Positions 26,999-34,561 of a stretch of DNA of 64,000 bases are shown here, one piece after another. The notes under the pieces were generated by a model. That model made no database searches. It was not told the origin of the DNA and saw only the letters and a program-made list of their open reading frames with translations. The translations under genes and the position numbers were made by a program. How positions within the stretch are numbered: the stretch's first letter is position 1; each line of letters opens with the position of its first letter. Source of the DNA: Marinovum sp034669705 (lineage in GTDB: Bacteria > Pseudomonadota > Alphaproteobacteria > Rhodobacterales > Rhodobacteraceae); assembly GCF_034669705.1 (NCBI RefSeq), contig NZ_JAXMOR010000018.1:39804-103803 (forward strand), written 5' to 3'.

Positions 26999-27913
26999 AT
27001 GCCGCATGATCACGGTCACGCCCATCTCGACCCCGGCTCCGGCGACCGCCGGGTGGCGCTGGCGATCTGGGCCAATGCGGCGCTGACGCTGGCGCAGATC
27101 CTCGGCGGTCTGGTCTCTGGCAGCCTCGCCCTGATCGCCGACGCGCTGCACAACCTGTCCGACATGGCCTCGCTGGTGATCGCCTTCGCCGCGCGCAAGA
27201 TCGCCCGGCGGCCCGCCGATGCGCGGATGACCTTTGGCTACGGCAGGATCGAGGTGGTGGCGGCGCTGATCAACTACACCACGCTGATCTTGGTGGGCGC
27301 CTACCTGATCTACGAGGGCGGCATGCGGCTGATCGATCCGCCCGAGGTGGCGGGCAGGTGGGTGGTGATCCTGGGCGGCGTGGCGCTTGTGGTGGATGCG
27401 CTGACCGCCGGGCTGACATGGTCGATGCAGAAGGACAGCGTCAACATCCGCGCGCTGTTCCTGCACAACCTGTCGGATGCGCTGGCCTCGGTGGCGGTGA
27501 TCCTCGGCGGCACGCTGATCCTGCTTTACGACCTGCGCTGGGTCGATCCGGCGATCACCATCGCCATCGCGCTCTACATCCTTTACCTCGCCCTGACAGA
27601 GATCGGCGGCCCGATCCGCACCCTGATGCTGGGCAGCCCGCCGGAGATCGACAATGCCGCGGTGATCGCCGCCCTGCGCGCCACCCAAGGGGTCGCGGAT
27701 GTGCATCACGTCCACCTCTGGCAGATGCAGGAACACGCCGCGGCGCTCGATTGCCACGTGGTGCTGACCGATGCAGGTTGGACCCGGCTCGAGGCGATCA
27801 AGTCCGAGATCAAGGACCGGCTGCAGGACCGCTTCGGCATCCGTCATTCCAGCCTCGAATTCGAGCATGCCGACCGCACTGACTGCGAGCCGAGGCTCTA
27901 CAGTCAGCGTTGA
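26999..27913 (+). CDS. cation diffusion facilitator transporter
   Basis: This is a 304-residue inner-membrane protein with a His-rich start (HDHGHAH), six predicted transmembrane helices and a cytoplasmic C-terminal domain. Metal-site motifs DALHNLSD (helix 2) and FLHNLSDALAS (helix 5) fit the Zn/Co/Cd-proton antiporters. The C-terminal HHVHLWQMQEHAAALDCHVV is the usual regulatory fold. Creatinase follows on the same strand after 120 bases, so co-transcription is possible. Confidence 0.9.
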   Translation: MPHDHGHAHLDPGSGDRRVALAIWANAALTLAQILGGLVSGSLALIADALHNLSDMASLVIAFAARKIARRPADARMTFGYGRIEVVAALINYTTLILVGAYLIYEGGMRLIDPPEVAGRWVVILGGVALVVDALTAGLTWSMQKDSVNIRALFLHNLSDALASVAVILGGTLILLYDLRWVDPAITIAIALYILYLALTEIGGPIRTLMLGSPPEIDNAAVIAALRATQGVADVHHVHLWQMQEHAAALDCHVVLTDAGWTRLEAIKSEIKDRLQDRFGIRHSSLEFEHADRTDCEPRLYSQR

Positions 27914-28033
27914 GCCTTGCCTTTTGCCCGGGTTCGGCCAATCTGGGCGCGGGCCGGGCGATGGCGTCGCCCCGGATGGCCCCGTCCCCAACATCCTGAA
28001 CGCCGGGATCTTTCCTTGACGAGGAGGGTCGCC

Positions 28034-29242
28034 ATGACGGCACGTCCTGATTTCTATCGCTTCCACAATGGCCAGAAAGCGCCGCTGCAGTTTTCCGAGG
28101 CCGAATACGAGGCCCGGCTCACTGGCCTGCGCGCCCGCATGGCTGCGCTCGGCTGCGATGCGGCGGTGCTGACCTCGATGCACAACGTCAGCTATTACAG
28201 CGGCTTCACCTATTGCGCCTTTGGCCGGCCCTACGCGCTGGTGGTGACACCCGAGACCCACGTCACGATCAGCGCCGGGATCGACGCCGGCCAGCCGTGG
28301 CGGCGCTGCCATGGCGACAACATCACCTATACCGACTGGCAGCGCGACAACTATTGGCGTGCGATCCTGTCGGTCACCGGGCCCGGCCGCGCGCTGGGCT
28401 ATGAGGGCGATCACCTGACGCTCTTGCAGCGGGACAAGCTCGCGGCGTTCCTCACGCCGTCGCGCATGGTGGATCTCCACGAGACCACCATGCGCCAGCG
28501 GATGCACAAGAGCGCCGCAGAGATCGCCTTGATCCGCGCCGGGGCGGCGGTGGCGGATGTCGGCGGCTATGCGATCCGCGCGGCGATCCGGCCGGGCGCG
28601 CGCGAGATCGACGTCGCCATGGCCGGCCGCGACGCGATGGAGTTGGAGATCGCCCGGCGCTTTCCCGAGGCCGAGTATCGCGACAGCTGGGTCTGGTTCC
28701 AGTCGGGCCTCAACACCGACGGCGCCCACAACCCGGTGACGGCCCGAGCGCTGCAGCGCGGTGACATCCTGTCGCTCAACACCTTCCCGATGATTTCGGG
28801 CTATTACACCGCGCTCGAGCGGACGCTGTTCGTGCAGGAGGTCGACCCGGCCTCGCTCGCGCTCTGGCAGGCCAATGTCGGCGCGCATGAGCTGGGGATT
28901 TCGCTGCTGAAGCCGGGCGCGCGCTGCGGCGAGGTGACGGAGGCGATCAACCGCTACTTCGGGGAACGCGACCTGCTGCAATACCGGACCTTCGGCTATG
29001 GCCATTCCTTCGGCGTGCTCAGCCACTACTACGGCCGCGAGGCGGGGCTGGAGCTGCGCGAGGATATCGACACGGTGCTGGAGCCCGGCATGGTGATCTC
29101 GATGGAGCCGATGCTGACGATCGCCGAGGGGCAACCGGGGGCTGGCGGCTACCGCGAGCATGACATCCTGATCCTCACCGAAGACGGCAACGAGAACATC
29201 ACCGGCTATCCCTACGGGCCGGAGTTCAACGTGGTGGGCTGA
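28034..29242 (+). CDS. creatinase (creatine amidinohydrolase)
   Basis: This is a 402-residue M24-fold enzyme, the length of characterised creatinases. It matches remembered Pseudomonas creatinase closely, including FGRPYALVVT, GQPWRR, YTDWQRDNY, WFQSGLNTDGAHNPVT with H232 at the catalytic histidine position, QYRTFGYGHSFG and LSHYYGREAGLELREDIDTV. It hydrolyses creatine to sarcosine and urea. GAGGAGGG precedes the ATG at 28034. No creatininase, sarcosine oxidase or creatine transporter lies next to it. Confidence 0.9.
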   Translation: MTARPDFYRFHNGQKAPLQFSEAEYEARLTGLRARMAALGCDAAVLTSMHNVSYYSGFTYCAFGRPYALVVTPETHVTISAGIDAGQPWRRCHGDNITYTDWQRDNYWRAILSVTGPGRALGYEGDHLTLLQRDKLAAFLTPSRMVDLHETTMRQRMHKSAAEIALIRAGAAVADVGGYAIRAAIRPGAREIDVAMAGRDAMELEIARRFPEAEYRDSWVWFQSGLNTDGAHNPVTARALQRGDILSLNTFPMISGYYTALERTLFVQEVDPASLALWQANVGAHELGISLLKPGARCGEVTEAINRYFGERDLLQYRTFGYGHSFGVLSHYYGREAGLELREDIDTVLEPGMVISMEPMLTIAEGQPGAGGYREHDILILTEDGNENITGYPYGPEFNVVG

Positions 29243-29310
29243 CCGGCGCGCTCGGATCTTGATGCGAGCTGGGCGGCTCTTTTCAGGGGCGGCTCGCTTT
29301 GGCGGGCCGG

Positions 29311-29337
29311 GAGGTCCCGGGTCAGGCCCGGGACGGG
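29311..29337. repeat. dispersed palindrome family B
   Basis: GAGGTCCCGGGTCAGGCCCG followed by GGACGGG. The arms are TCCCGGG and CCCGGGA. Confidence 0.8.
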
Positions 29338-29440
29338 GTTGGATGCGGGTGCGGATTGCGGATTGCATGGTACCCGCCCCGTGCGCAGCTCGGCCCTGAT
29401 CTGTCGCTGACCTCCTTGGCGGGCCTGCTGGTCGGCCGGG

Positions 29441-29467
29441 GAGGTCCCGGGTCAAGCCCGGGACGGG
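29441..29467. repeat. dispersed palindrome family B
   Basis: GAGGTCCCGGGTCAAGCCCG followed by GGACGGG, one base different from the copy at 29311. Confidence 0.8.
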
Positions 29468-29517
29468 GAGGAATGCGGGCGCGGCGTGCGCCTTGCTTGG
29501 AATCCCCACGACGCGCG

Positions 29518-29540
29518 CCCCGGGCTTGACCCGGGGCCTC
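29518..29540. repeat. dispersed palindrome family B, inverted
   Basis: CCCCGGGCTTGACCCGGGGC followed by CTC, the reverse orientation of the unit at 29441 with small changes. Confidence 0.7.
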
Positions 29541-29659
29541 TCAGCCCACGCATCGGAAGACCCCGGATCGGGGCCCGAAGAGCGGCCAAAACGCCGCAGC
29601 CCGGGCCCCGAAGAACCGGATTGTACCAGCAGTCAAAAGGGTATAGAGGTCGCGTGACC

Positions 29660-29782
29660 TCAGGTCATCGCCATCCCGGTCGCCACCATCGTGGCCAGCA
29701 GGACACCATAGACGATGAACACGGCCGGCAAGGTGCCGGCGCGGCTGCGTGCATCGCGGATGATCTCGTCTCGTGTCATCAT
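29660..29782 (-). CDS. small single-pass membrane protein (40 residues)
   Basis: A complete short frame: a charged N-terminus (MMTRDEIIRDARSRAG), then a hydrophobic helix (PAVFIVYGVLLATMVATGMA) ending at TGA. AGGAGT lies 7 bases before the start. Codon use and third-position GC match the neighbours. I do not recognise a family. It lies alone between the repeat-rich gap and a gene on the same strand, with an AT-rich palindrome about 95 bases upstream. Function unknown. Confidence 0.65.
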   Translation of the reverse strand: MMTRDEIIRDARSRAGTLPAVFIVYGVLLATMVATGMAMT

Positions 29783-29875
29783 CGGTCCACTCCTTGGGTG
29801 TTGAGCGGTGGGCATCCAATGGCGCTAGGCCATGAATCGCAGGTAGGCGATGCGGCTGAGTCGGACAAGCGCTCT

Positions 29876-29890
29876 ATTGATAAAATCAAT
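29876..29890. promoter_or_regulatory. AT-rich palindrome ATTGAT-AAA-ATCAAT
   Basis: A perfect 6-bp inverted repeat with a 3-base spacer in a GC-rich setting, about 95 bases upstream of the 40-residue gene. It looks like an FNR/CRP-type box (TTGAT-N4-ATCAA) but the spacer is one base short, so the assignment is open. Confidence 0.35.
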
Positions 29891-29989
29891 GCCATCAACG
29901 CATACCCGGTTTGCGCCTGGCGCATGGCACCCCTGATCGTGCCGCTTCCACACGTTGCGTGTCGCAAACAGGCCGCGGGTGGTCCACTG

Positions 29990-30775
29990 TCAGCGATCGC
30001 CGAACATGTCGCCCAGCCCGCCCAGCACCGAGCCTTCGCCCTTGTTGCCGCCGATGCCGCCGGCCTGCAGCACCCGGTCGGCCAGCCGCGAGAACGGCAG
30101 GCTCTGCAGGAACACCGTGCCCGGGCCACGCAGCGACGCTAGAAACAGCCCCTCGCCGCCGAAAACCATGCTCTTGAGGTTGCCGGCGCGGGCAATGGAA
30201 TAGTCGATGCCGGAGGTGAAGGCGGCGATGCAGCCGGTGTCGACCCGCAGCTCCTCGCCGGCGCGCAGGTCGCGCCGGATCAGCGTGCCGCCGGCGTGGA
30301 CAAAGGCCATGCCGTCACCGCGCAGCCGCTGCAGGATGAAACCCTCGCCGCCGAAAAAGCCGACCCCCAGCTTCTTTTGAAAGGCGATGTCGGTGCTGGT
30401 GCCGAAGGCGGCGCAGAGAAAGGCGTCCTTCTGGCAGATGATCTCGCCGCCGAGCTGCGCCATGTCGAGCGGCACGATGCGTCCGGGGTAGGGTGCGGCA
30501 AAGCCCACGCGGGACTTGGCCCGGCCCGCGTTGGTGAAATGGGTGAGGAAGATCGACTCGCCGGTCAGCACCCGCTTGCCGACGTTCATCAGCGCGCCCA
30601 TCACGCCGCTCGTCGGGGTCGAGCCGTCGCCCATGCGGCTCTCGAAGGTGATGCCGGCCTCCATGTAGGTCATGGCACCGGCCTCGGCGATCACCGTCTC
30701 GCCGGGGTCGAGCTCGACCTCGACGATCTGCATGTCATCGCCGAAAATCTCGTAGTCCACCTCGTGACAGCGCAT
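29990..30775 (-). CDS. AIM24 / TIGR00266 family protein
   Basis: This is a 261-residue beta-rich protein of the AIM24 family (YEIFGDDMQIVEVELDPGE start, internal FFGGEGFILQRLRGDG and GGEGLFLASLRGPGTVFLQSLP repeats). Members form double-stranded beta barrels like tryptophan-RNA-binding attenuators. The bacterial function is unknown. It is transcribed toward the small gene at 29660-29782. Confidence 0.85.
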   Translation of the reverse strand: MRCHEVDYEIFGDDMQIVEVELDPGETVIAEAGAMTYMEAGITFESRMGDGSTPTSGVMGALMNVGKRVLTGESIFLTHFTNAGRAKSRVGFAAPYPGRIVPLDMAQLGGEIICQKDAFLCAAFGTSTDIAFQKKLGVGFFGGEGFILQRLRGDGMAFVHAGGTLIRRDLRAGEELRVDTGCIAAFTSGIDYSIARAGNLKSMVFGGEGLFLASLRGPGTVFLQSLPFSRLADRVLQAGGIGGNKGEGSVLGGLGDMFGDR

Positions 30776-30863
30776 GGCCTGGTCCTTTTTCCGGTCGCCT
30801 CGCCCACGATGATAGCGGCACCGGCGGGGTCCGGGAAAGCCTGCGGTGACGGATGCCGCAACG

Positions 30864-31907
30864 TCAGATGATCTCGTCCTCGTCGAACAACGGCGCCGCC
30901 TCGCGCTGGGCCGACATGCCGTCGACCACCGCCTCGGCCACCTTGGTCGACGGTGTCAGCGCCACGTGGAACAGCGCGTCGCCCTCGTTGACCACCGGCA
31001 TGTTGGTGCGGCCGATGATGATGCCCTCCATCTCGCTCAGCACCTCTTCCTCGACATCGCCGGTGGGGTCGGCGACCACGCCCAGCACCTCGCCCTCGGT
31101 GACATAGTCGCCGATGGTGCGATAGGTGCGCAACAGCCCGCCGAGCGGCGCGCGCTGCCAGCTCGAGCGTTCCGAGAGCAGTGGCGGCGTCCTGACATGC
31201 GGCACGCCGCGGGGGCCGATCATGCCGAGGTGATGCATCACCCTCAGGATGCCGGACAGGCCGGCGCGGGCGGCGTATTCGTCGAACCGCAGGCCTTCGC
31301 CGGCCTCGTAGAGCAGCACGTCGCAGCCCGCCTCCTCGGCGGCAAAGCGCAGCGAGCCGTCGCGCAGCTTGGATTGCAGCATCACCGGCGCGCCGAAGGC
31401 CCGGCCCATGTCGGCCAGCCGGGCATTGCCGGGGGTCAGGCGGATCTGCGGCAGGTTCTCGCGGCGGATGGCGGCGGAATGCAGGTCGATGCCGAGGTCC
31501 GAGCGGGCGACGACCTCGGTCATGAAGATATGCGCCAGCCGCGCCGCCAGCGAGCCAGAGGGGTGGCCCGGGAAACAGCGGTTGAGATCGCGGCGGTCGG
31601 GCAGGTAGCGCGAATGGTTGATGAAGCCGAAGCTGTTGACGATCGGCACCGCCAGCAGGGTGCCGGCCAGCCGCTCGATCGGCTTGGCCCGCAGCAGCCG
31701 GCGGACCACTTCGACGCCGATCACCTCGTCGCCGTGGATCGCGGCCGAGACAAAGATCACCGGGCCCGGCTTCTTGCCATGAAAGACATGCACCGCCATG
31801 GTGACCGGGGTGTGATCGGGCATTTGGCTGACCGGCAGTTCGACGATGCCATCGGTGCCCGGATCGAAGCTCTTGCCGCCGATCTCGAATGCCTTGCGTG
31901 CCGTCAT
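30864..31907 (-). CDS. succinylglutamate desuccinylase/aspartoacylase family (M14) protein
   Basis: This is a 347-residue zinc hydrolase. Ligands are visible in AAIHGDEVIG (His, Glu, near residues 58-62) and DLHSAA (His, near residue 142). The C-terminal half forms a small beta domain (SEMEGIIIGRTNMPVVNEGD) as in aspartoacylases. It may deacylate N-acyl amino acids; the substrate is not known. GGAG lies well spaced before the ATG at 31907; a GTG directly upstream is less likely. Confidence 0.85.
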   Translation of the reverse strand: MTARKAFEIGGKSFDPGTDGIVELPVSQMPDHTPVTMAVHVFHGKKPGPVIFVSAAIHGDEVIGVEVVRRLLRAKPIERLAGTLLAVPIVNSFGFINHSRYLPDRRDLNRCFPGHPSGSLAARLAHIFMTEVVARSDLGIDLHSAAIRRENLPQIRLTPGNARLADMGRAFGAPVMLQSKLRDGSLRFAAEEAGCDVLLYEAGEGLRFDEYAARAGLSGILRVMHHLGMIGPRGVPHVRTPPLLSERSSWQRAPLGGLLRTYRTIGDYVTEGEVLGVVADPTGDVEEEVLSEMEGIIIGRTNMPVVNEGDALFHVALTPSTKVAEAVVDGMSAQREAAPLFDEDEII

Positions 31908-32056
31908 CACCGTCTCCCGAGCCTGTCCATCGCGTCGGGCGATTAGGAGGGATCCGGCCGGGTTTGTCCATGGCCGGCACGCCGGGCCGCCGCTGCGTGG
32001 TGCCGGATTGTGTCGCCGGCGGCATCTCGGGCTGACTGCGGGGGGAGGCTGGCGTG

Positions 32057-32084
32057 GAGGTCCCGGCGCGGGGGCCGGGACGGG
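32057..32084. repeat. dispersed palindrome family B, variant loop
   Basis: GAGGTCCCGGCGCGGGGGCC followed by GGGACGGG. The arms are conserved and the centre differs; its GAGGTCCCGGC core resembles the sequence predicted as the IS110 target. Confidence 0.65.
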
Positions 32085-32190
32085 GTGTGCCTGCAGGTCC
32101 CCACCCCGGCCGCCGCGCCGGGGCCTCGCGGCTCAGGCCGGGCGGGGGCCGGGATGGCGCAGCGCCGCCATCCCATTCTCAAGGCGTGGT

Positions 32191-32844
32191 TCAGCCCGGA
32201 ACCTTGGTCTTGCGCAGATAGGGCAGCACGGTCTCGAACTCGCCGAATTTCTCCTTCGCCGCCTCGTCATTGACCGCGGTGGGGATGATGACGTCCTGGC
32301 CCACTTGCCAGTTGGCCGGCGTGGCGACGCCATGCTTGGCGGCGGTCTGCAGCCCGTCGAGTGCGCGCAGCACCTCGGCGAAATTGCGGCCGACGTTCAT
32401 CGGGTAGGTCATCGACAGCTTCAGCTTCTTGTCCGGGCCGATGATATAGACCACCCGCACCGTGGCGCTGTCATTCGGCGTGGCGTTGTCGGGCAGGTAG
32501 AACTCGGCCGGCAGCATGTCGAAGGCCTTGGAGACCGCGAGGCCATTGTCGGCGATGATCGGGAATCCGGCCTTGGTGCCGGCGACCAGCTCGATATCCT
32601 TCTTCCAGCCCTTGTGCTCTTCGACGCCATCGACCGAGATGCCCAGCACCTTTGTGCCGCGCTTTTCCCACTCGTCCGAGAGCTGTGCCACGGCGCCGAA
32701 CTCGGTGGTGCAGACCGGGGTGAAATCCTTGGGATGCGAGAACAGGATCGCCCAGCTGTCGCCGATCCAGTCGTGAAAATCGATGGTGCCCTGGTCGGTC
32801 TCGGCGGTGAAATTCGGCACGGTGTCGTTGATGCGCAGTCCCAT
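32191..32844 (-). CDS. 1-Cys peroxiredoxin (Prx6 type)
   Basis: This is a 217-residue thioredoxin-fold peroxidase. The peroxidatic cysteine is C45 in FTPVCTTEF, and the SVDGVEEHKGW segment is typical of the Prx6 group, which lacks a resolving cysteine. It detoxifies hydrogen and organic peroxides. It diverges from an aldehyde dehydrogenase across a 121-base region with a perfect palindrome. Confidence 0.93.
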   Translation of the reverse strand: MGLRINDTVPNFTAETDQGTIDFHDWIGDSWAILFSHPKDFTPVCTTEFGAVAQLSDEWEKRGTKVLGISVDGVEEHKGWKKDIELVAGTKAGFPIIADNGLAVSKAFDMLPAEFYLPDNATPNDSATVRVVYIIGPDKKLKLSMTYPMNVGRNFAEVLRALDGLQTAAKHGVATPANWQVGQDVIIPTAVNDEAAKEKFGEFETVLPYLRKTKVPG

Positions 32845-32883
32845 GATGACTCCTCTGGTCTGACGATCCGGCGGTGCCGGATA

Positions 32884-32895
32884 ATTTGATCAAAT
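32884..32895. promoter_or_regulatory. perfect palindrome ATTTGATCAAAT in a divergent promoter region
   Basis: A 12-base perfect palindrome sits in the AT-rich section between the peroxiredoxin and aldehyde dehydrogenase genes. Its position suits an operator acting on both genes. The regulator is unknown. Confidence 0.35.
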
Positions 32896-32965
32896 CACTC
32901 TTGCGGTCTCTTGTGACCGTTCTGATGTGGTGACACAGTGCCGCTAATCCAAGGGAGGTCAACCA

Positions 32966-34393
32966 ATGATCGAGAAACGCCAGTTCTACATTGACGGTGC
33001 CTGGGTGGACCCGGCTGCACCGAGCGATCTTCACGTCATCGACCCGTCCACCGAAGAGCCCTGCGCGGTGATCTCGCTCGGCGATCAGGCCGATACGGAC
33101 GCCGCCGTCGCTGCCGCCCGCGCCGCATTCGACGGCTGGGCCGCGACCCCGCTTGATGCGCGCGTGGCGCTCCTGCGCAAGCTGCAGGCGGTCTACAAGG
33201 CCCGCGCCAGCGAGATGGGCGAAGCCATCAGCCAGGAGATGGGCGCGCCGATCGACTATGCCAAGGCCAACCAGGTCGGCGCCGGGCTCTGGCACATGGG
33301 CGGGTTCTTCAAGACGCTCGAGGGCTTCAGCTTCGAGAGCGATTTCACCGCCACCGAACGCCACCTGAAAGAGCCGATCGGGGTCTGCGGGCTGATAACG
33401 CCGTGGAACTGGCCGATGAATCAGGTGGTGCTCAAGGTGTTCCCGGCGCTCGCCGCCGGCTGCACCGTGGTGCTGAAACCCTCCGAGGTGGCGCCGCTGT
33501 CGTCGCTGCTCTTTGCCGAATTCGTGCATGAGGCGGGCTTCCCCAAGGGGGTCTTCAACCTGGTCAACGGCGACGGCCCGGGCGTCGGCTCGCAGCTGTC
33601 GGTACACCCGGATGTCGACATGATCTCCTTCACCGGCTCGACCCGCGCCGGGATCGCGATTTCCAAGGCCGCCGCCGATACGCTCAAGCGTGTCTCGCTC
33701 GAGTTGGGCGGCAAGGGCGCGAACATCATCTTTGCCGATGCCGACGACGACGCGGTGGCCCGCGGCGCGCGGCACTGCTTTGCCAACTCCGGCCAGTCCT
33801 GCAACGCGCCGACCCGGATGCTGGTGGAACGCTCGCGCTATGACGCGGCGGTCGAGACTGCGGCGCAGGTGGCCGAGGCCACGCGGGTGGGCCCGGCGTC
33901 GGAGGAAGGCAAGTTCATCGGGCCGGTGGTCTCTGAGGTGCAGTTCGGCAAGATCCAGGCGCTGATCGAGACCGGCATGCAGGAGGCGCGGCTGGTGGCG
34001 GGCGGTCCGGGGCGGCCCGAGGGGCTCAACCGGGGCTATTTCGTGCGGCCGACGGTCTTTGCCGATGTGAGCAACGACATGACCATCGCCCGCGAGGAGA
34101 TCTTCGGCCCGGTGCTGTCGATCCTGCCGTTCGACAGCGAGGAGGAGGCGGTGGCGATTGCCAATGACACGCCCTATGGGCTGGCCGACTACGTTCAGAC
34201 CCGCGACGACGACAAGCGCCGCCGTGTGGCGCGGCGCCTGCGCGCCGGGATGATCGAGACCAATGGGGAAGGCTTTGCGCAAGGCTCGCCCTTCGGCGGC
34301 TACAAACACTCGGGCAATGGCCGTGAGGGTGGCGCGCACGGGATCGACGAGTTCCTCGAGGTCAAGGCGGTCTCGGGCTGGGCGGCGGAGTAG
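32966..34393 (+). CDS. aldehyde dehydrogenase family protein
   Basis: This is a 475-residue NAD(P)-dependent aldehyde dehydrogenase. Catalytic features are N148 (TPWNWP), E246 (LELGGKG) and nucleophile C279 (NSGQSCNAP); SFTGSTRAG is the cofactor loop. The substrate is unspecified. AGGGAGG precedes the ATG. The divergent peroxiredoxin suggests a shared oxidative or aldehyde stress role, which is inference. Confidence 0.93.
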   Translation: MIEKRQFYIDGAWVDPAAPSDLHVIDPSTEEPCAVISLGDQADTDAAVAAARAAFDGWAATPLDARVALLRKLQAVYKARASEMGEAISQEMGAPIDYAKANQVGAGLWHMGGFFKTLEGFSFESDFTATERHLKEPIGVCGLITPWNWPMNQVVLKVFPALAAGCTVVLKPSEVAPLSSLLFAEFVHEAGFPKGVFNLVNGDGPGVGSQLSVHPDVDMISFTGSTRAGIAISKAAADTLKRVSLELGGKGANIIFADADDDAVARGARHCFANSGQSCNAPTRMLVERSRYDAAVETAAQVAEATRVGPASEEGKFIGPVVSEVQFGKIQALIETGMQEARLVAGGPGRPEGLNRGYFVRPTVFADVSNDMTIAREEIFGPVLSILPFDSEEEAVAIANDTPYGLADYVQTRDDDKRRRVARRLRAGMIETNGEGFAQGSPFGGYKHSGNGREGGAHGIDEFLEVKAVSGWAAE

Positions 34394-34454
34394 CCGCGGT
34401 TTCATCCGGCGGCTGTTCCGGCCTGGTCTTTGGCTCGCGGGCAGGTGTCGGCAA

Positions 34455-34480
34455 GAGGTCCCGGGTCAAGCCCGGGACGG
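34455..34480. repeat. dispersed palindrome family B
   Basis: GAGGTCCCGGGTCAAGCCCG followed by GGACGG, identical in its core to the copy at 29441. It lies between convergent aldehyde dehydrogenase and pnp genes. Confidence 0.8.
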
Positions 34481-34508
34481 CGGCGAGACAAACCTCAGGC
34501 CTGTTACG

Positions 34509-34540
34509 AAAAAAGCCCCGGTGCATCACACCGGGGCTTT
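34509..34540 (-). terminator. bidirectional terminator between pnp and the aldehyde dehydrogenase gene
   Basis: Perfect 12-bp stem (34512-34523 with 34529-34540) with a CATCA loop. On the minus strand it ends in six T residues and so terminates pnp well. On the plus strand three T residues follow, giving a weaker terminator for the aldehyde dehydrogenase gene. Confidence 0.88.
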
Positions 34541-34561
34541 CCATTGGTCCGGAAGGGCGGG

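Larger units (their letters stand above)
29243..29659. other. 417-base gene-free stretch rich in family B palindromes
   Basis: Three copies of the GGTCCCGGGTCAAGCCCGGG palindrome (two direct, one inverted) occupy this gap between the creatinase gene and a 40-residue minus-strand gene. No coding signal was seen. Confidence 0.75.

Noticed and set aside
26810..29509. An 899-codon open frame antisense to the CDF transporter and creatinase genes
   Set aside because: The sense genes have clear family motifs. The antisense frame is His/Arg/Gln-rich, matches nothing and has no ribosome-binding site. Long antisense frames arise from the strong GC third-position bias here.
29876..29890. A bona fide FNR box
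   Set aside because: The half-sites fit, but the spacer is 3 rather than 4 bases; kept only as an unassigned palindrome.
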